Positions 8,907-17,479 are shown, numbered from the stretch's first letter. The stretch: 64,000 bases of DNA from Bacillota bacterium (GCA_023433505.1 JAEZCO010000035.1:102578-166577); one strand, 5' to 3'. Notes: generated from the sequence alone by a model not told the origin. A program made the numbers and translations.

Positions 8907-9608
8907 ATGGATAGAAAGAAGCTGCATATCATGGCAATCGGCGCGCATATAGGCGATGCCGAGTTGACCTGCGGGAAAACCCTGGCGAGGCACGCGCTGC
9001 TGGGAGACAAAATCACGACGGTAGGTGTTACGGCCGGTGAAAGAGGCGCTCCTTCCGGCATGAAGGCGGAAGATTTCAAACAGATGAATATTCAATCCGC
9101 CGCTGAATTTGCAGGAATGCTGAAGGGCCGGTCCATCGTATTAAATTACAGGGATGGGGAAGTTCCGGAGAATGAGGAAACCAAATTTGAAATAGCAGAT
9201 CTGATCAGAAAAGAAAAACCGGATGTGATATTGACCCATTGGAGTCACAGCATGCACAAGGACCATATGACCGTGCACCGCGTGGTGAAGGACGCCATAT
9301 TTTACGGCGCCCTGGCAACAATGGAAAGGGAGCTGCCTGCCCATTATGCAAAGGGACCGTATTTTGCGGAAAACTGGGAGGATTCCCACGGTTTTGTACC
9401 CTATATCTTCGTAGATGTATCGGAAGGGTATGAATTGTGGTATGAGGCCATCCAGAAGCTGTGGCTCACCAATAATTCTCCATGGTTCAAGTATCTGGAG
9501 TATTATGACTCGCTGAGCCGGAGCAGGGGAGCCCTTGTACACAAGAAAAGGGCCGAATGCTTCGCAGTAGATCCCTATAGCATGAAACAGGTTATTCCGT
9601 CCTTTTAA
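8907..9608 (+). CDS. PIG-L family (LmbE-like) deacetylase
   Basis: Zinc-dependent de-N-acetylase family that removes acetyl from GlcNAc-type sugars. The 233 aa protein has GAHIGDAELTCG (~12-23), a variant of the usual AHPDDE metal motif with one extra residue, and HWSHSMHKDHMTVH (~111-124) supplying the second set of His ligands. Only 3 nt separate it from the acetyltransferase stop and its ribosome site lies inside that gene, so the two are translationally coupled. An acetylase coupled to a deacetylase is notable; substrates are unknown. Confidence 0.8.
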   Translation: MDRKKLHIMAIGAHIGDAELTCGKTLARHALLGDKITTVGVTAGERGAPSGMKAEDFKQMNIQSAAEFAGMLKGRSIVLNYRDGEVPENEETKFEIADLIRKEKPDVILTHWSHSMHKDHMTVHRVVKDAIFYGALATMERELPAHYAKGPYFAENWEDSHGFVPYIFVDVSEGYELWYEAIQKLWLTNNSPWFKYLEYYDSLSRSRGALVHKKRAECFAVDPYSMKQVIPSF

Positions 9609-9659
9609 TAGTCCTCTGTTATGAGCATTTATTTAAAACGACGGGGAGGGTATGCCGGT

Positions 9660-10763
9660 ATGGACGATTATAAAAGAAAGGGTTGCGGTTATGGTTTTGA
9701 GACAGCTTTCAGCTTGCTGCCAAAAGCTGTCCAATCCGGTGTTTTTCCTGGTGCGGCTGCTGCGGTAGGAGGACTGGAGGGCCTTTTCAGGACCGGGTTG
9801 TATGGCAGCCGATGCCTGGAGCCGGAGGTCCTTCCCGTAATGCGGGATACGCTTTACGACCTGGCTTCCCTCACCAAGGTTATAGCCACTACCACCTTGT
9901 TCCTGCTTTTTCAGGAAAAAGGAATACTGTCGGCCTTTGATAAGGTATCAAGCTATCTTGAGGGGTTTTCGGGTCACAACAGGGAAGCTGTCACACTTTT
10001 AAACTTAATGACGCATACCTCCGGCTTGCCGGACCATGTGCGTCTGGACCTCCTTTGCAGAGATTACGACGATGCCATACGCTACCTGACGGATATGCCC
10101 CTGGTTTATAACCCCGGAGAATCTGTAGTCTACAGCTGTCTGGGGTACATATTGCTGGGACATATCCTTGAGAAAGCCGGAGGCGACAGGCTGGACGCCC
10201 TTTGCGGCAGGTATGTTTTTGAGCCTCTGGGCATGGATAATACCTGCTTTAATCCTGTTTCCGCCAATGTTGCCGCTACCGAATACGAGGAGAACAGCGG
10301 CATGATGCTTGCAGGGCGCTGCCATGATGAAAACGCAAGGTTTTTAGGAGGCGTTTCAGGAAATGCCGGGCTTTTTTCGAATATAAGGGATCTCTCCCTA
10401 TTTGCCTCAATGCTTATCCATAAAGGGCGTTTCGCAGGCAAGCCTTTTTTATCCGAAGCATCCGTTATGGCAATGAAAAGAAACCATACGGCCCATTTAA
10501 ATGAGGACAGGGGCCTGGGCTGGAGCATCAAAGGGAACAGGATAAAAGGCATGGACGAAAGGACAGCTTCCGCCGGAGACCTCATAACACCGGGAGCCTT
10601 TGGTCATACCGGCTTTACCGGCACATCCTTGTGGGTTGACCCGGAAAAAGAGCTGTTTGTCATATTGCTTGCCAACCGTGTGCACCCAAGCCGGGACAAT
10701 ACAGCCATTCTACGTTTTCGAAGGCTATTTCACAATGCTGTTATGGCGGACCTTGACAGATGA
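9660..10763 (+). CDS. beta-lactamase-fold serine hydrolase, probable muropeptide amidase (AmiE type)
   Basis: Penicillin-binding/class C beta-lactamase superfamily, 367 aa. The motifs appear in order: SLTK (catalytic Ser/Lys), YSC in the Tyr-x-Asn position, and HTG for the Lys-Thr-Gly box. In B. subtilis the equivalent gene of the nagZ-namZ-murQ cluster, amiE (ybbE), encodes an N-acetylmuramyl-L-alanine amidase of this fold; I infer the same job here. There is no signal peptide, so it would act on imported muropeptides. The start at 9660 is favoured by GGGAGGG 9 nt upstream; an in-frame ATG at 9621 lacks a ribosome site. Confidence 0.72.
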   Translation: MDDYKRKGCGYGFETAFSLLPKAVQSGVFPGAAAAVGGLEGLFRTGLYGSRCLEPEVLPVMRDTLYDLASLTKVIATTTLFLLFQEKGILSAFDKVSSYLEGFSGHNREAVTLLNLMTHTSGLPDHVRLDLLCRDYDDAIRYLTDMPLVYNPGESVVYSCLGYILLGHILEKAGGDRLDALCGRYVFEPLGMDNTCFNPVSANVAATEYEENSGMMLAGRCHDENARFLGGVSGNAGLFSNIRDLSLFASMLIHKGRFAGKPFLSEASVMAMKRNHTAHLNEDRGLGWSIKGNRIKGMDERTASAGDLITPGAFGHTGFTGTSLWVDPEKELFVILLANRVHPSRDNTAILRFRRLFHNAVMADLDR

Positions 10764-10824
10764 TTGACAGGTGAATAGCAACAAGGGTTAGCATATAAGT
10801 TGATAGGAGATGAGAGTCTTTGCT

Positions 10825-11985
10825 ATGGAAAAGAATGAAAAATTCCAGATTGTAAATGGAATCGATAGGATAGACAGGTACAGCCATTTATTTGAAAGGA
10901 AACGGCTGGGCTTGATTACCGGACCGACGGGGTTGAACAAGCAGCTGAAATCCACCGTTGATCTATTCAGCGAACGGTATGACCTGAAGGCTCTTTATTC
11001 GCCGGAGCATGGTGTCAGGGGCAATCTCCAGGCCGGAGCCCATGTTGACACCTATGTGGATGAAGGGACAGGCATCACGGTATACAGCCTTTACGGCGAC
11101 CACCGGAAGCCTGTGCCGGAAATGCTGAAGGATATCGATGTATTGGTTATGGACATACAGGATATCGGTTCCCGCTATTATACCTATCTTTATACCATGT
11201 CGTATTGTATGGAGGCATGTGCGCAAAACGACAAGAGGTTTGTATACCTTGACCGGATCAATCCCATAGGAGGAGTTGAGGTAGAGGGGGGCATTCTGGA
11301 CGCAAAATATGCTTCTTTTGTAGGCATGTATCCAATACCGCCCCGCTATGGCCTTACCGCCGGCGAGTTGGCCATGTTTTTTAACAGGGAGTTTGACATC
11401 GGCTGTGAATTAGAGGTGGTAAAGGCCGAAGGCTGGACGAGGGATATGTATTTTAAGGATACCGACCTTTTATGGGTAAATCCCAGCCCCAATATGACTT
11501 CTATGGACACAGCGATACTATATAACGGCACCTGCCTGTTCGAAGGCACCAACATATCCGAAGGCAGGGGGACTACCAGGCCTTTCGAGATGATCGGCGC
11601 TCCGTGGCTCGATCCTTACAGGCTTGCCGATCGGATGAACAGCCTGTCTCTGGCGGGTGTACTGTTCAGACCTGTTTTTTTTGAACCTGCTTTCTCCAAG
11701 CACAAGGGGCAGTTGTGCAGGGGTGTGCAGGTTCACATCACCGATTACAGGGCGGTGAGGCCCCTGGAAATCGGCATACGGCTGCTGTATGCGATCATGG
11801 ACGCTGATCCCGGACAATTTGAGTGGATCCCACCCCACCGTGAGAACGGCAGATGCTTTATTGACTTGCTTGCAGGCGGCGAGGATGTGAGGCTAAGGAG
11901 GTATGAAGCCGATGGACTGCTAGAGAAATGGCGCGGTGAAAGCCTTAGGTTTAAAGCCCGTAAGGAGCGGTATCATTTGTATTGA
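10825..11985 (+). CDS. namZ: exo-beta-N-acetylmuramidase NamZ (GH171, DUF1343)
   Basis: Releases MurNAc from the non-reducing end of peptidoglycan fragments; the family was founded on B. subtilis NamZ (YbbC). The protein is 386 aa from ATG 10825 (or 391 aa from the ATG at 10810, which would leave no room for its GGAG). Family segments seen: LYSPEHGVRG near residues 50-60, VMDIQDIGSRYYTY, and the EGTNISEGRGTTRPFE loop near 235-250. The Bacillus protein is secreted, but this one has no signal peptide. It acts with NagZ and the amidase-like enzyme to give free sugars for MurK. Confidence 0.88.
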   Translation: MEKNEKFQIVNGIDRIDRYSHLFERKRLGLITGPTGLNKQLKSTVDLFSERYDLKALYSPEHGVRGNLQAGAHVDTYVDEGTGITVYSLYGDHRKPVPEMLKDIDVLVMDIQDIGSRYYTYLYTMSYCMEACAQNDKRFVYLDRINPIGGVEVEGGILDAKYASFVGMYPIPPRYGLTAGELAMFFNREFDIGCELEVVKAEGWTRDMYFKDTDLLWVNPSPNMTSMDTAILYNGTCLFEGTNISEGRGTTRPFEMIGAPWLDPYRLADRMNSLSLAGVLFRPVFFEPAFSKHKGQLCRGVQVHITDYRAVRPLEIGIRLLYAIMDADPGQFEWIPPHRENGRCFIDLLAGGEDVRLRRYEADGLLEKWRGESLRFKARKERYHLY

Positions 11986-12014
11986 ATAGGTAGATTTTTA
12001 CTGAAGGATACTTG

Positions 12015-12023
12015 TGATATAAT
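12015..12023 (+). promoter_or_regulatory. extended -10 promoter before murK
   Basis: TGATATAAT (TGn plus TATAAT) at 12015-12023, with no good -35. It would start a transcript about 70 nt before the MurK TTG, giving murK-murR a second promoter. Confidence 0.4.
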
Positions 12024-12097
12024 TAAAATGAACTGCAAAAGAGATCCGGGCTAAGGTTGAGCGGGGCCACTATACATTATGACAGGGAGGGACGAGC

Positions 12098-13018
12098 TTG
12101 GGATATGTACTGGGCATCGACGGAGGAGGCACGAAAACAAGACTCCTGATGGCCGATTATGCCGGTAATCTTATTGTTGAATATGAAAGCGGGGCGTCCA
12201 ACATCAATGCGGACGGATATGACAGAGTAAGGCAGGTGGTGCGGGACCTGGTGGAAGGCGCTTTGAAAAAAGCCGGCGTGGCCCTGCCAGACTGTATTTC
12301 CCTTTGCATGGGTGCGGCAGGTGCAGGTAGAGAGAAAGAAAAAGAGGCAATCCGGAGGATTTTCGAGGAGATAGGGTTTACCTGCAGGCTTGAAATCACG
12401 GACGATGTAACGACGGCTCTTTATGGCGGCCTTGACGGCGGCCCGGGTGTCATGGTCATATCCGGCACCGGTTCCATCTGCCTTGGACGAAATGAAAAGG
12501 GCGAAATGCACCGGTGCGGCGGATGGGGTCATATCATAGGCGATGAGGGCAGCGGATACGGTATCGGAAGGGATATAGCAAGCGCTGTCATGCGCAGCAT
12601 TGACGGGCGTGAACCTGAGACTGCGCTGACGCCGATGGTGCTTAAGCTTTTGAATTTGAAGGAACCGGAGGGCCTGATTGAATATGTCTACAGAAACCGC
12701 GGGGGAAAGAAAGAAATCGCCGCTCTGGCAGTGCTGGCGGATGCCGGTTTTGCGGCGGACGATGCCGCGGCTGTGAGAATCATCGGGAATGCTGCGCAGG
12801 AGCTTCACCTTGCTGTTTCTACGGTTATCGGCCGGTTGGGGTTTACCGGAGGAATAGAAGTCTGTACAGGCGGAGGAGTACTTGGAAAAAGTGAACCGTT
12901 GCGGGGGAGCTTTATCCGGCTGCTAAGCCGTTCACATCCAAAGGCCCGCGTGCTCCCAATGAAAAAGGATGCTGCGTGGGGTGCCGTCAATATAGCAAGG
13001 GAAAAAATGCAGCTTTGA
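12098..13018 (+). CDS. murK: N-acetylmuramic acid / N-acetylglucosamine kinase (MurK type)
   Basis: BadF/BadG/BcrA/BcrD-type ATPase family sugar kinase, 306 aa. The phosphate-1 motif GIDGGGTKTRLL is at ~5-16, and the second phosphate loop GTGSICLGRNEKGE is followed by GGWGHIIGDEGSGYGIG (~122-150). C. acetobutylicum MurK is the characterised relative and phosphorylates both MurNAc and GlcNAc at O6. Because the importer is an ABC system, sugars arrive unphosphorylated and need this kinase before MurQ. The start is TTG at 12098, set by GGGAGGG 6 nt upstream. MurK rather than a GlcNAc-only kinase is inferred from context. Confidence 0.8.
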   Translation: MGYVLGIDGGGTKTRLLMADYAGNLIVEYESGASNINADGYDRVRQVVRDLVEGALKKAGVALPDCISLCMGAAGAGREKEKEAIRRIFEEIGFTCRLEITDDVTTALYGGLDGGPGVMVISGTGSICLGRNEKGEMHRCGGWGHIIGDEGSGYGIGRDIASAVMRSIDGREPETALTPMVLKLLNLKEPEGLIEYVYRNRGGKKEIAALAVLADAGFAADDAAAVRIIGNAAQELHLAVSTVIGRLGFTGGIEVCTGGGVLGKSEPLRGSFIRLLSRSHPKARVLPMKKDAAWGAVNIAREKMQL

Positions 13019-13044
13019 CAAAATGATATATCAGGAGGGTTGAT

Positions 13045-13899
13045 ATGCCCGGATTAATTTTGAAGATAAAAGAAGCCTTAAATGATATGAAGCCTTCGGA
13101 AAAAAAGATTGCCAACTTTATTCTAAACAATACGGATGAAGCGGTAGGGCTGTTTATCGGAGACCTGGCAGAGCGCTGCGGCACCAGCAAAGCGTCGGTG
13201 ATCAGGCTTTGCAGAACGCTGCATTATGAAGGCTACAGGGATTTTGCCATTGCCCTTGCGGCGGATGTGGCGTCCAAGAAGCCGGATGACGCTGTATACA
13301 CGGATATTAGAGCCGGAGACAATCTTGAAATAATCATAAAAAATGTTTGCCACAACAATAAAAAATCCATTGAAGACACGCTGCACGTTCTGAATTATAA
13401 AGAGGTGGAGAGGGCGATAAATGCCATACATAAAGCCAAAAGAATAGACTTCTATGGCGTAGGCGCTTCCGGCCTGATTGCCCTGGATGCCCAGCAGAAA
13501 TTCATAAGGATAAGCAAGTATGCGTGGGCATATACGGACTCCCATTTGCAAGCCACGGCCGCCGCCAACCTGTCGAAAAATGATGTGGTGGTGGTCATCT
13601 CCTATTCAGGGGAGACCAATGACATTATCGATACGGTGAAGATTGCAAAGGAATCGGGAGCAACCATTATATCCATAACAAAGTATGGCATAAATACTCT
13701 TGGTGAAATGTCAGACATCCGTTTGTTCCTGTCCTCGCCGGAAATGACAATGAGAAGCGGAGCCATGGGATCGCGTATCGCGCAGCTTACAATTATCGAC
13801 ATCATCTTTACCGGCGTCGCAAGTTTGGAATATCCGAATATCAAGAAATATCTCGACAGGACGAAGGAAGTCGCTGTTCGGAAGAGATACAACAGGTAA
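13045..13899 (+). CDS. murR: RpiR-family transcription regulator (MurR-like)
   Basis: The 284 aa protein has an N-terminal helix-turn-helix (DLAERCGTSKASVIRLCRTL, ~40-59) and a C-terminal SIS sugar-phosphate domain containing VVISYSGETNDIIDT. MurR-type members sense MurNAc-6-phosphate and repress murQ operons; location as the last gene of the salvage cluster supports that role. AGGAGG lies before the ATG. The inverted repeats at 3017, 3156 and 3215 are the obvious candidate operators. The effector is inferred, not shown. Confidence 0.8.
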   Translation: MPGLILKIKEALNDMKPSEKKIANFILNNTDEAVGLFIGDLAERCGTSKASVIRLCRTLHYEGYRDFAIALAADVASKKPDDAVYTDIRAGDNLEIIIKNVCHNNKKSIEDTLHVLNYKEVERAINAIHKAKRIDFYGVGASGLIALDAQQKFIRISKYAWAYTDSHLQATAAANLSKNDVVVVISYSGETNDIIDTVKIAKESGATIISITKYGINTLGEMSDIRLFLSSPEMTMRSGAMGSRIAQLTIIDIIFTGVASLEYPNIKKYLDRTKEVAVRKRYNR

Positions 13900-14136
13900 A
13901 CTTAAGCGGGGCGGCGAATATACTTCTGGCAAAGAACTGTTTATGAATGTGTAATTCTGGGCATAAATACTTCTGGGATTCAATCCTTCTGAAAGCCGCT
14001 GATGGATAATGCAGGCTTCAAGGATGTTACATTTTATGGGGACTTTGAGTTTACGAAATATAGTTAGATTCTATATGCTGGTGGTAAAAGGGGCCGTGTG
14101 AGGAATCTGTGACGATAACAGCGGGTGAAGTTATTT

Positions 14137-15102
14137 ATGATTATTCGGCTGGGCTACGTGGCAATGACATTGGAGCTGGAAGACTGTTCGCCTTCGGGGA
14201 CGGTGACGTTTGCCGGCTACAGCAGGCTTCCTGATGATGAAGCCAGAATGTACAGACTCAGGAAAGTTACTGCAAAGAATCTGGCAAATACCCTCCGGAT
14301 TCTCCGTTATAATAAAGCAATGGACATCAAGGTTTACAGACTTACGTCAAAGCTGGTGCCTCTGGCGACCCATCCTGCCACCGCAGGCTGGGATTATGCC
14401 GGCGACTTCCGGCAGGAGTTTTTGGAGATCGGCTCTTTTATTAAGGAAAACAATTTTAGGGTCAGTGCGCATCCGGACCACTATACCCTGATCAATTCAT
14501 CCTCCGGTGCAGTTCATGGCGCATCCCTTGTAGATCTGGATTATCATGTAAAGCTGTTTGAGGCCATGGGCCTTGAGGATTACCGCTACAAGCTGGTAAT
14601 GCACGTGGGAGGGCTATATAAGGATAAGCCTGCGTCAATTGCCAGGTTTAAAGAGAATTTTGTACAACTGCCCGACAGAATCCGAAAGAGAATCATCCTT
14701 GAAAATGACGACAGGTCCTATTCCGCCTCCGATGTACTGGAACTGTGCAATGAGCTGGAGATTCCCATGGTGCTTGATGTGCATCACTACAACTGCGTAA
14801 AGGATTTTATAAGCCTTGAAAAACTGCTGCCCATGGTTTTTCAAACCTGGAAGGATGAACCCTTCAAGCCAAAGGTGCATTTTTCCAGCCCTAAGAGTGA
14901 TAAAGAATTCAGAAGCCATGCCGACGATATTGATTTTCAGGAATTTTATTCATTTCTGAAAACCGCCGCATCTGCCGGAAGGGATTTTGATATAATGCTG
15001 GAAGCAAAAAACAAGGATAGGGCTCTTTTCAAGCTTTCTTCCCGGTTAGGTGAAGCAGATGGGATAAAGCAAATCAATCCCAGCGAATTTGAGCTAGGAT
15101 AA
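14137..15102 (+). CDS. uvsE: UV DNA damage endonuclease UvsE (UvdE)
   Basis: TIM-barrel endonuclease that nicks DNA 5' of UV photoproducts, an alternative to UvrABC. The protein is 321 aa from ATG 14137. Metal-site and family segments are seen in order: MIIRLGYVAM at the N-terminus, SAHPDHYTL, KLVMHVGG, ILENDDRSY, MVLDVHHYN, KVHFSSPKS, DIMLEAKNKD. The frame opens at a GTG four codons earlier, but GGTGAAG is better spaced for 14137 and the usual family start is MI(V/F)R. It appears unrelated to the salvage genes. Confidence 0.93.
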   Translation: MIIRLGYVAMTLELEDCSPSGTVTFAGYSRLPDDEARMYRLRKVTAKNLANTLRILRYNKAMDIKVYRLTSKLVPLATHPATAGWDYAGDFRQEFLEIGSFIKENNFRVSAHPDHYTLINSSSGAVHGASLVDLDYHVKLFEAMGLEDYRYKLVMHVGGLYKDKPASIARFKENFVQLPDRIRKRIILENDDRSYSASDVLELCNELEIPMVLDVHHYNCVKDFISLEKLLPMVFQTWKDEPFKPKVHFSSPKSDKEFRSHADDIDFQEFYSFLKTAASAGRDFDIMLEAKNKDRALFKLSSRLGEADGIKQINPSEFELG

Positions 15103-15189
15103 ACAACCAGGCATCAAAAAATATCTCCCATCCCTGTAGGTGGAAGATACCGATTTTCTGCAAACGAAAAAATGAATTTAGAATTCGGC

Positions 15190-15198
15190 TGTTATAAT
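15190..15198 (+). promoter_or_regulatory. extended -10 promoter for the 44-codon gene
   Basis: TGTTATAAT at 15190-15198 (TGn plus perfect TATAAT), 67 nt before the small gene's ATG. No clear -35. Confidence 0.45.
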
Positions 15199-15264
15199 TT
15201 ATCCAGATTATGCAAATAATAGTTCCGGATTTCAAGATTTCATTACGGGAAGGAGGGGACCATC

Positions 15265-15399
15265 ATGGGTGATAAGAAGGGCAAGGCATATAATAAGGAT
15301 GATAAAAAAATTAAGCCGTCGGTGACGAATGACCAGCTTGGAGAAAATTCCGGAGAAGGTCGTGTCAGCAAGGAAACCAAGGGCGGAAAATGCAGGTAA
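15265..15399 (+). CDS. small Lys-rich hypothetical protein, 44 aa
   Basis: ATG at 15265 stands 5 nt after a strong AAGGAGGGG. The peptide is very hydrophilic (starting MGDKKGKAYNKDDKK, ending GGKCR), with no membrane segment and one Cys near the end. It has its own extended -10 promoter and is followed 48 nt later by an intrinsic terminator, so it looks like a stand-alone expressed unit. I do not recognise the family; small charged proteins of this sort in spore formers can be spore-associated, but nothing here proves that. Confidence 0.6.
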   Translation: MGDKKGKAYNKDDKKIKPSVTNDQLGENSGEGRVSKETKGGKCR

Positions 15400-15446
15400 T
15401 ACCTATGGACCGGCAGATTGCCGCCGTCATATGAACACCGTAAACG

Positions 15447-15489
15447 AAAGGATATCACGCTGAAATTGCAGGCAGATATCCTTTTTTTT
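15447..15489 (+). terminator. intrinsic terminator of the 44-codon gene
   Basis: AAAGGATATC (15447-15456), 18 nt loop, GATATCCTTT (15475-15484), then a run of T to 15489. Confidence 0.8.
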
Positions 15490-15585
15490 GTGGTTTTGCA
15501 CGTCAAATTTTATGACACCGATTTATGAAAATAGTAATTATTCGTATAAGAGAGCAATTAGAATGGTACCAAAAGGCATGAAAAA

Positions 15586-15624
15586 TCGGCCTAGAGTGAA
15601 AGAGTCACGAACTTCCGATTTCTT
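15586..15624 (+). other. hairpin upstream of the opp promoter
   Basis: AATCGG ... CCGATT stem enclosing a GTGA ... TCAC stem, about 90 bp before the promoter. It lies upstream of the likely transcription start, so it is not a leader of the opp message; role unknown. Confidence 0.25.
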
Positions 15625-15714
15625 AGCAGTCCTTTGATTTTCATGGTTATACATAAAAATACAAATATGTAAATCAGAAAAAGATAAAATAACCTAAAAA
15701 TTGAAAATTGTATA

Positions 15715-15743
15715 TTGACAACCAGGTTTATTATAAATATACT
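15715..15743 (+). promoter_or_regulatory. sigma-A promoter of the opp operon
   Basis: TTGACA (15715-15720), 17 bp spacer, TATACT (15738-15743). It is close to consensus, about 40 bp before the binding-protein start. Confidence 0.8.
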
Positions 15744-15781
15744 TATTTTGTAAATATTAATTAATATTGGGGGGGTTTGGC

Positions 15782-17479
15782 ATGAAAGGTAAAAGGCTAA
15801 TCACAATAATGCTAGTAGTTGTGCTAGCATTCACCATGGCTCAGTTTACAACGGTGAGCGCCGCAAAAACCAATTTTCTTACAATTATGTCTGAGGAGAG
15901 CAATGGCTGGGTAAGAAACTTTAACCCAAATATCAACAATGCTAGGCACGCTGCATTGGGATTTATGTTTGAACCATTAACTATTTACGACAGCTTCAAT
16001 AATAACAAGGAAACGCCCTGGCTTGCGGAAAAGATTGTAACGGAACCCGACTTTAAAACTCTGACGGTCTATGTAAGAAAGGGAGTTAAATGGAGTGATG
16101 GTAAAGATTTCACTGCAAATGACGTTGCATTTACCTACAATAATCCCAAAAATCATCCTGAAATCGACAGAACCGGTTGGTGGGATCATGGTGATGTAAA
16201 AGGAAAACTTGCTTCTGTTCAAGTAGTTGACAAATATACGGTTAAAATTACCATGAAAGAAGCGAATCGTTTCTGGCGTAATACGATACCCTTCCAGGTC
16301 TGGATGCAGCCGGAACATATTTATTCAAAGGTTAAAGACCCTGCAAATTATGTAGATGCAAACCCTGTAGTTACAGGCGGATTCTCAAAGGTTAAGTATT
16401 TTACACCTGAAATGATTGTACTTGGCAGGAATCCATACTACTGGAATGCTAAAAATCTGAAGGTTGACGAACTGCGTTTCCCGCAATTCAACGGCAACCA
16501 GGCAGCACTTTCATTGCTTCAAACAGGGGCTATTGACTGGGCGCACATATTTATACCGGATGCTGAAAAGAACTATGTGCAAGGCGACTCGGACAGAAAA
16601 TTCTGGTATGGCAAAAATGATGGCGTAAGACTTGCATTCAACTTTATGGATGACAATAAGGATACCTTGAAGGCATTTAAGGATGTCAATTTCAGAAGAG
16701 CCGTATCATTATGTGTTGATCGGGTTGGCATAAATAATTCAGCCGTATTTGGATACCTTTCAAAGGACGTTCCTCCGGTAACAGGTTTGCCACCGGCATT
16801 AATGGGATATGCAGACAGCGCTGCACAGGCTGAGTTGGCCAAATATACCAAATATGATATTAATGCAGCGAAAAAAATATTGGCGGATGCCGGATACAAG
16901 GATGTTAACAAAGACGGATTCTTAGAAAATCCGGATGGTTCCAAGCTTGCATTTGAAATTACTTCGCCTGCAGGCTGGACGGATTGGAATGACGGCGCCG
17001 CAATTGTTGCACAAGGACTTAAAAAAGCAGGCATCAATGCAACAGCAAAGGCAATCGATCTTGCAATGGTTATTGAAAGCTGGAAATCCGGCAAGCATGA
17101 TATTCTTTACAGTGGATACGGTATTTCCGGAGATCCGTATAAATTCTACTATGATACCATTGGTGATCAAACAAGAATCAAAACAGATACCTGGTGGACA
17201 ATTACCGATACTAACTATGCCAATGATGAGATGACGGCTTTAATCGCCAAGATGCCAACGGCGAAGGATTCTGAATTAAAAGCAATAACAGCTAAGATCG
17301 AACAGCATTTCGCAAACAATATGATCAATGTTCCAATCTTCTACAATGGAAACTGGGTTGTTTACAACACAAGCAGATTTACAGGCTGGGCTACTGCAAA
17401 TAATGTAATATGCAATCCTGCAAATGTTCAGCATGACTCAAAACTTTTACAGCTTTTTGCTTTAAAGCCTGTAAAATAA
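15782..17479 (+). CDS. family 5 solute-binding protein (peptide/oligosaccharide ABC importer)
   Basis: Secreted receptor of 565 aa from ATG 15782, preceded by a G-run acting as ribosome site; an in-frame TTG at 15767 is less likely. The signal peptide ends near VSA-AK. It has no lipobox Cys, so anchoring must differ from a classical lipoprotein. The mature protein has the SBP_bac_5 fold: WLAEKIV, VKWSDGKDFTANDVAFTY, FRRAVSLCVDR. The family binds di- or oligopeptides and, in some bacteria, oligosaccharides. Proximity to the muropeptide locus makes murein peptides or muropeptides a plausible ligand (inference). Confidence 0.88.
   Translation: MKGKRLITIMLVVVLAFTMAQFTTVSAAKTNFLTIMSEESNGWVRNFNPNINNARHAALGFMFEPLTIYDSFNNNKETPWLAEKIVTEPDFKTLTVYVRKGVKWSDGKDFTANDVAFTYNNPKNHPEIDRTGWWDHGDVKGKLASVQVVDKYTVKITMKEANRFWRNTIPFQVWMQPEHIYSKVKDPANYVDANPVVTGGFSKVKYFTPEMIVLGRNPYYWNAKNLKVDELRFPQFNGNQAALSLLQTGAIDWAHIFIPDAEKNYVQGDSDRKFWYGKNDGVRLAFNFMDDNKDTLKAFKDVNFRRAVSLCVDRVGINNSAVFGYLSKDVPPVTGLPPALMGYADSAAQAELAKYTKYDINAAKKILADAGYKDVNKDGFLENPDGSKLAFEITSPAGWTDWNDGAAIVAQGLKKAGINATAKAIDLAMVIESWKSGKHDILYSGYGISGDPYKFYYDTIGDQTRIKTDTWWTITDTNYANDEMTALIAKMPTAKDSELKAITAKIEQHFANNMINVPIFYNGNWVVYNTSRFTGWATANNVICNPANVQHDSKLLQLFALKPVK

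Noticed and set aside
8034..9095. 353-codon minus-strand frame opposite the GNAT and PIG-L genes
   Set aside because: Shadow of two well-supported plus-strand genes; no domain and no plausible start site.
13905..13990. GCGAATATACTTCTGG and ATAAATACTTCTGGG as degenerate copies of the palindromic element
   Set aside because: Similarity is limited to about 12 bases and no inverted arm is present; too weak to include.
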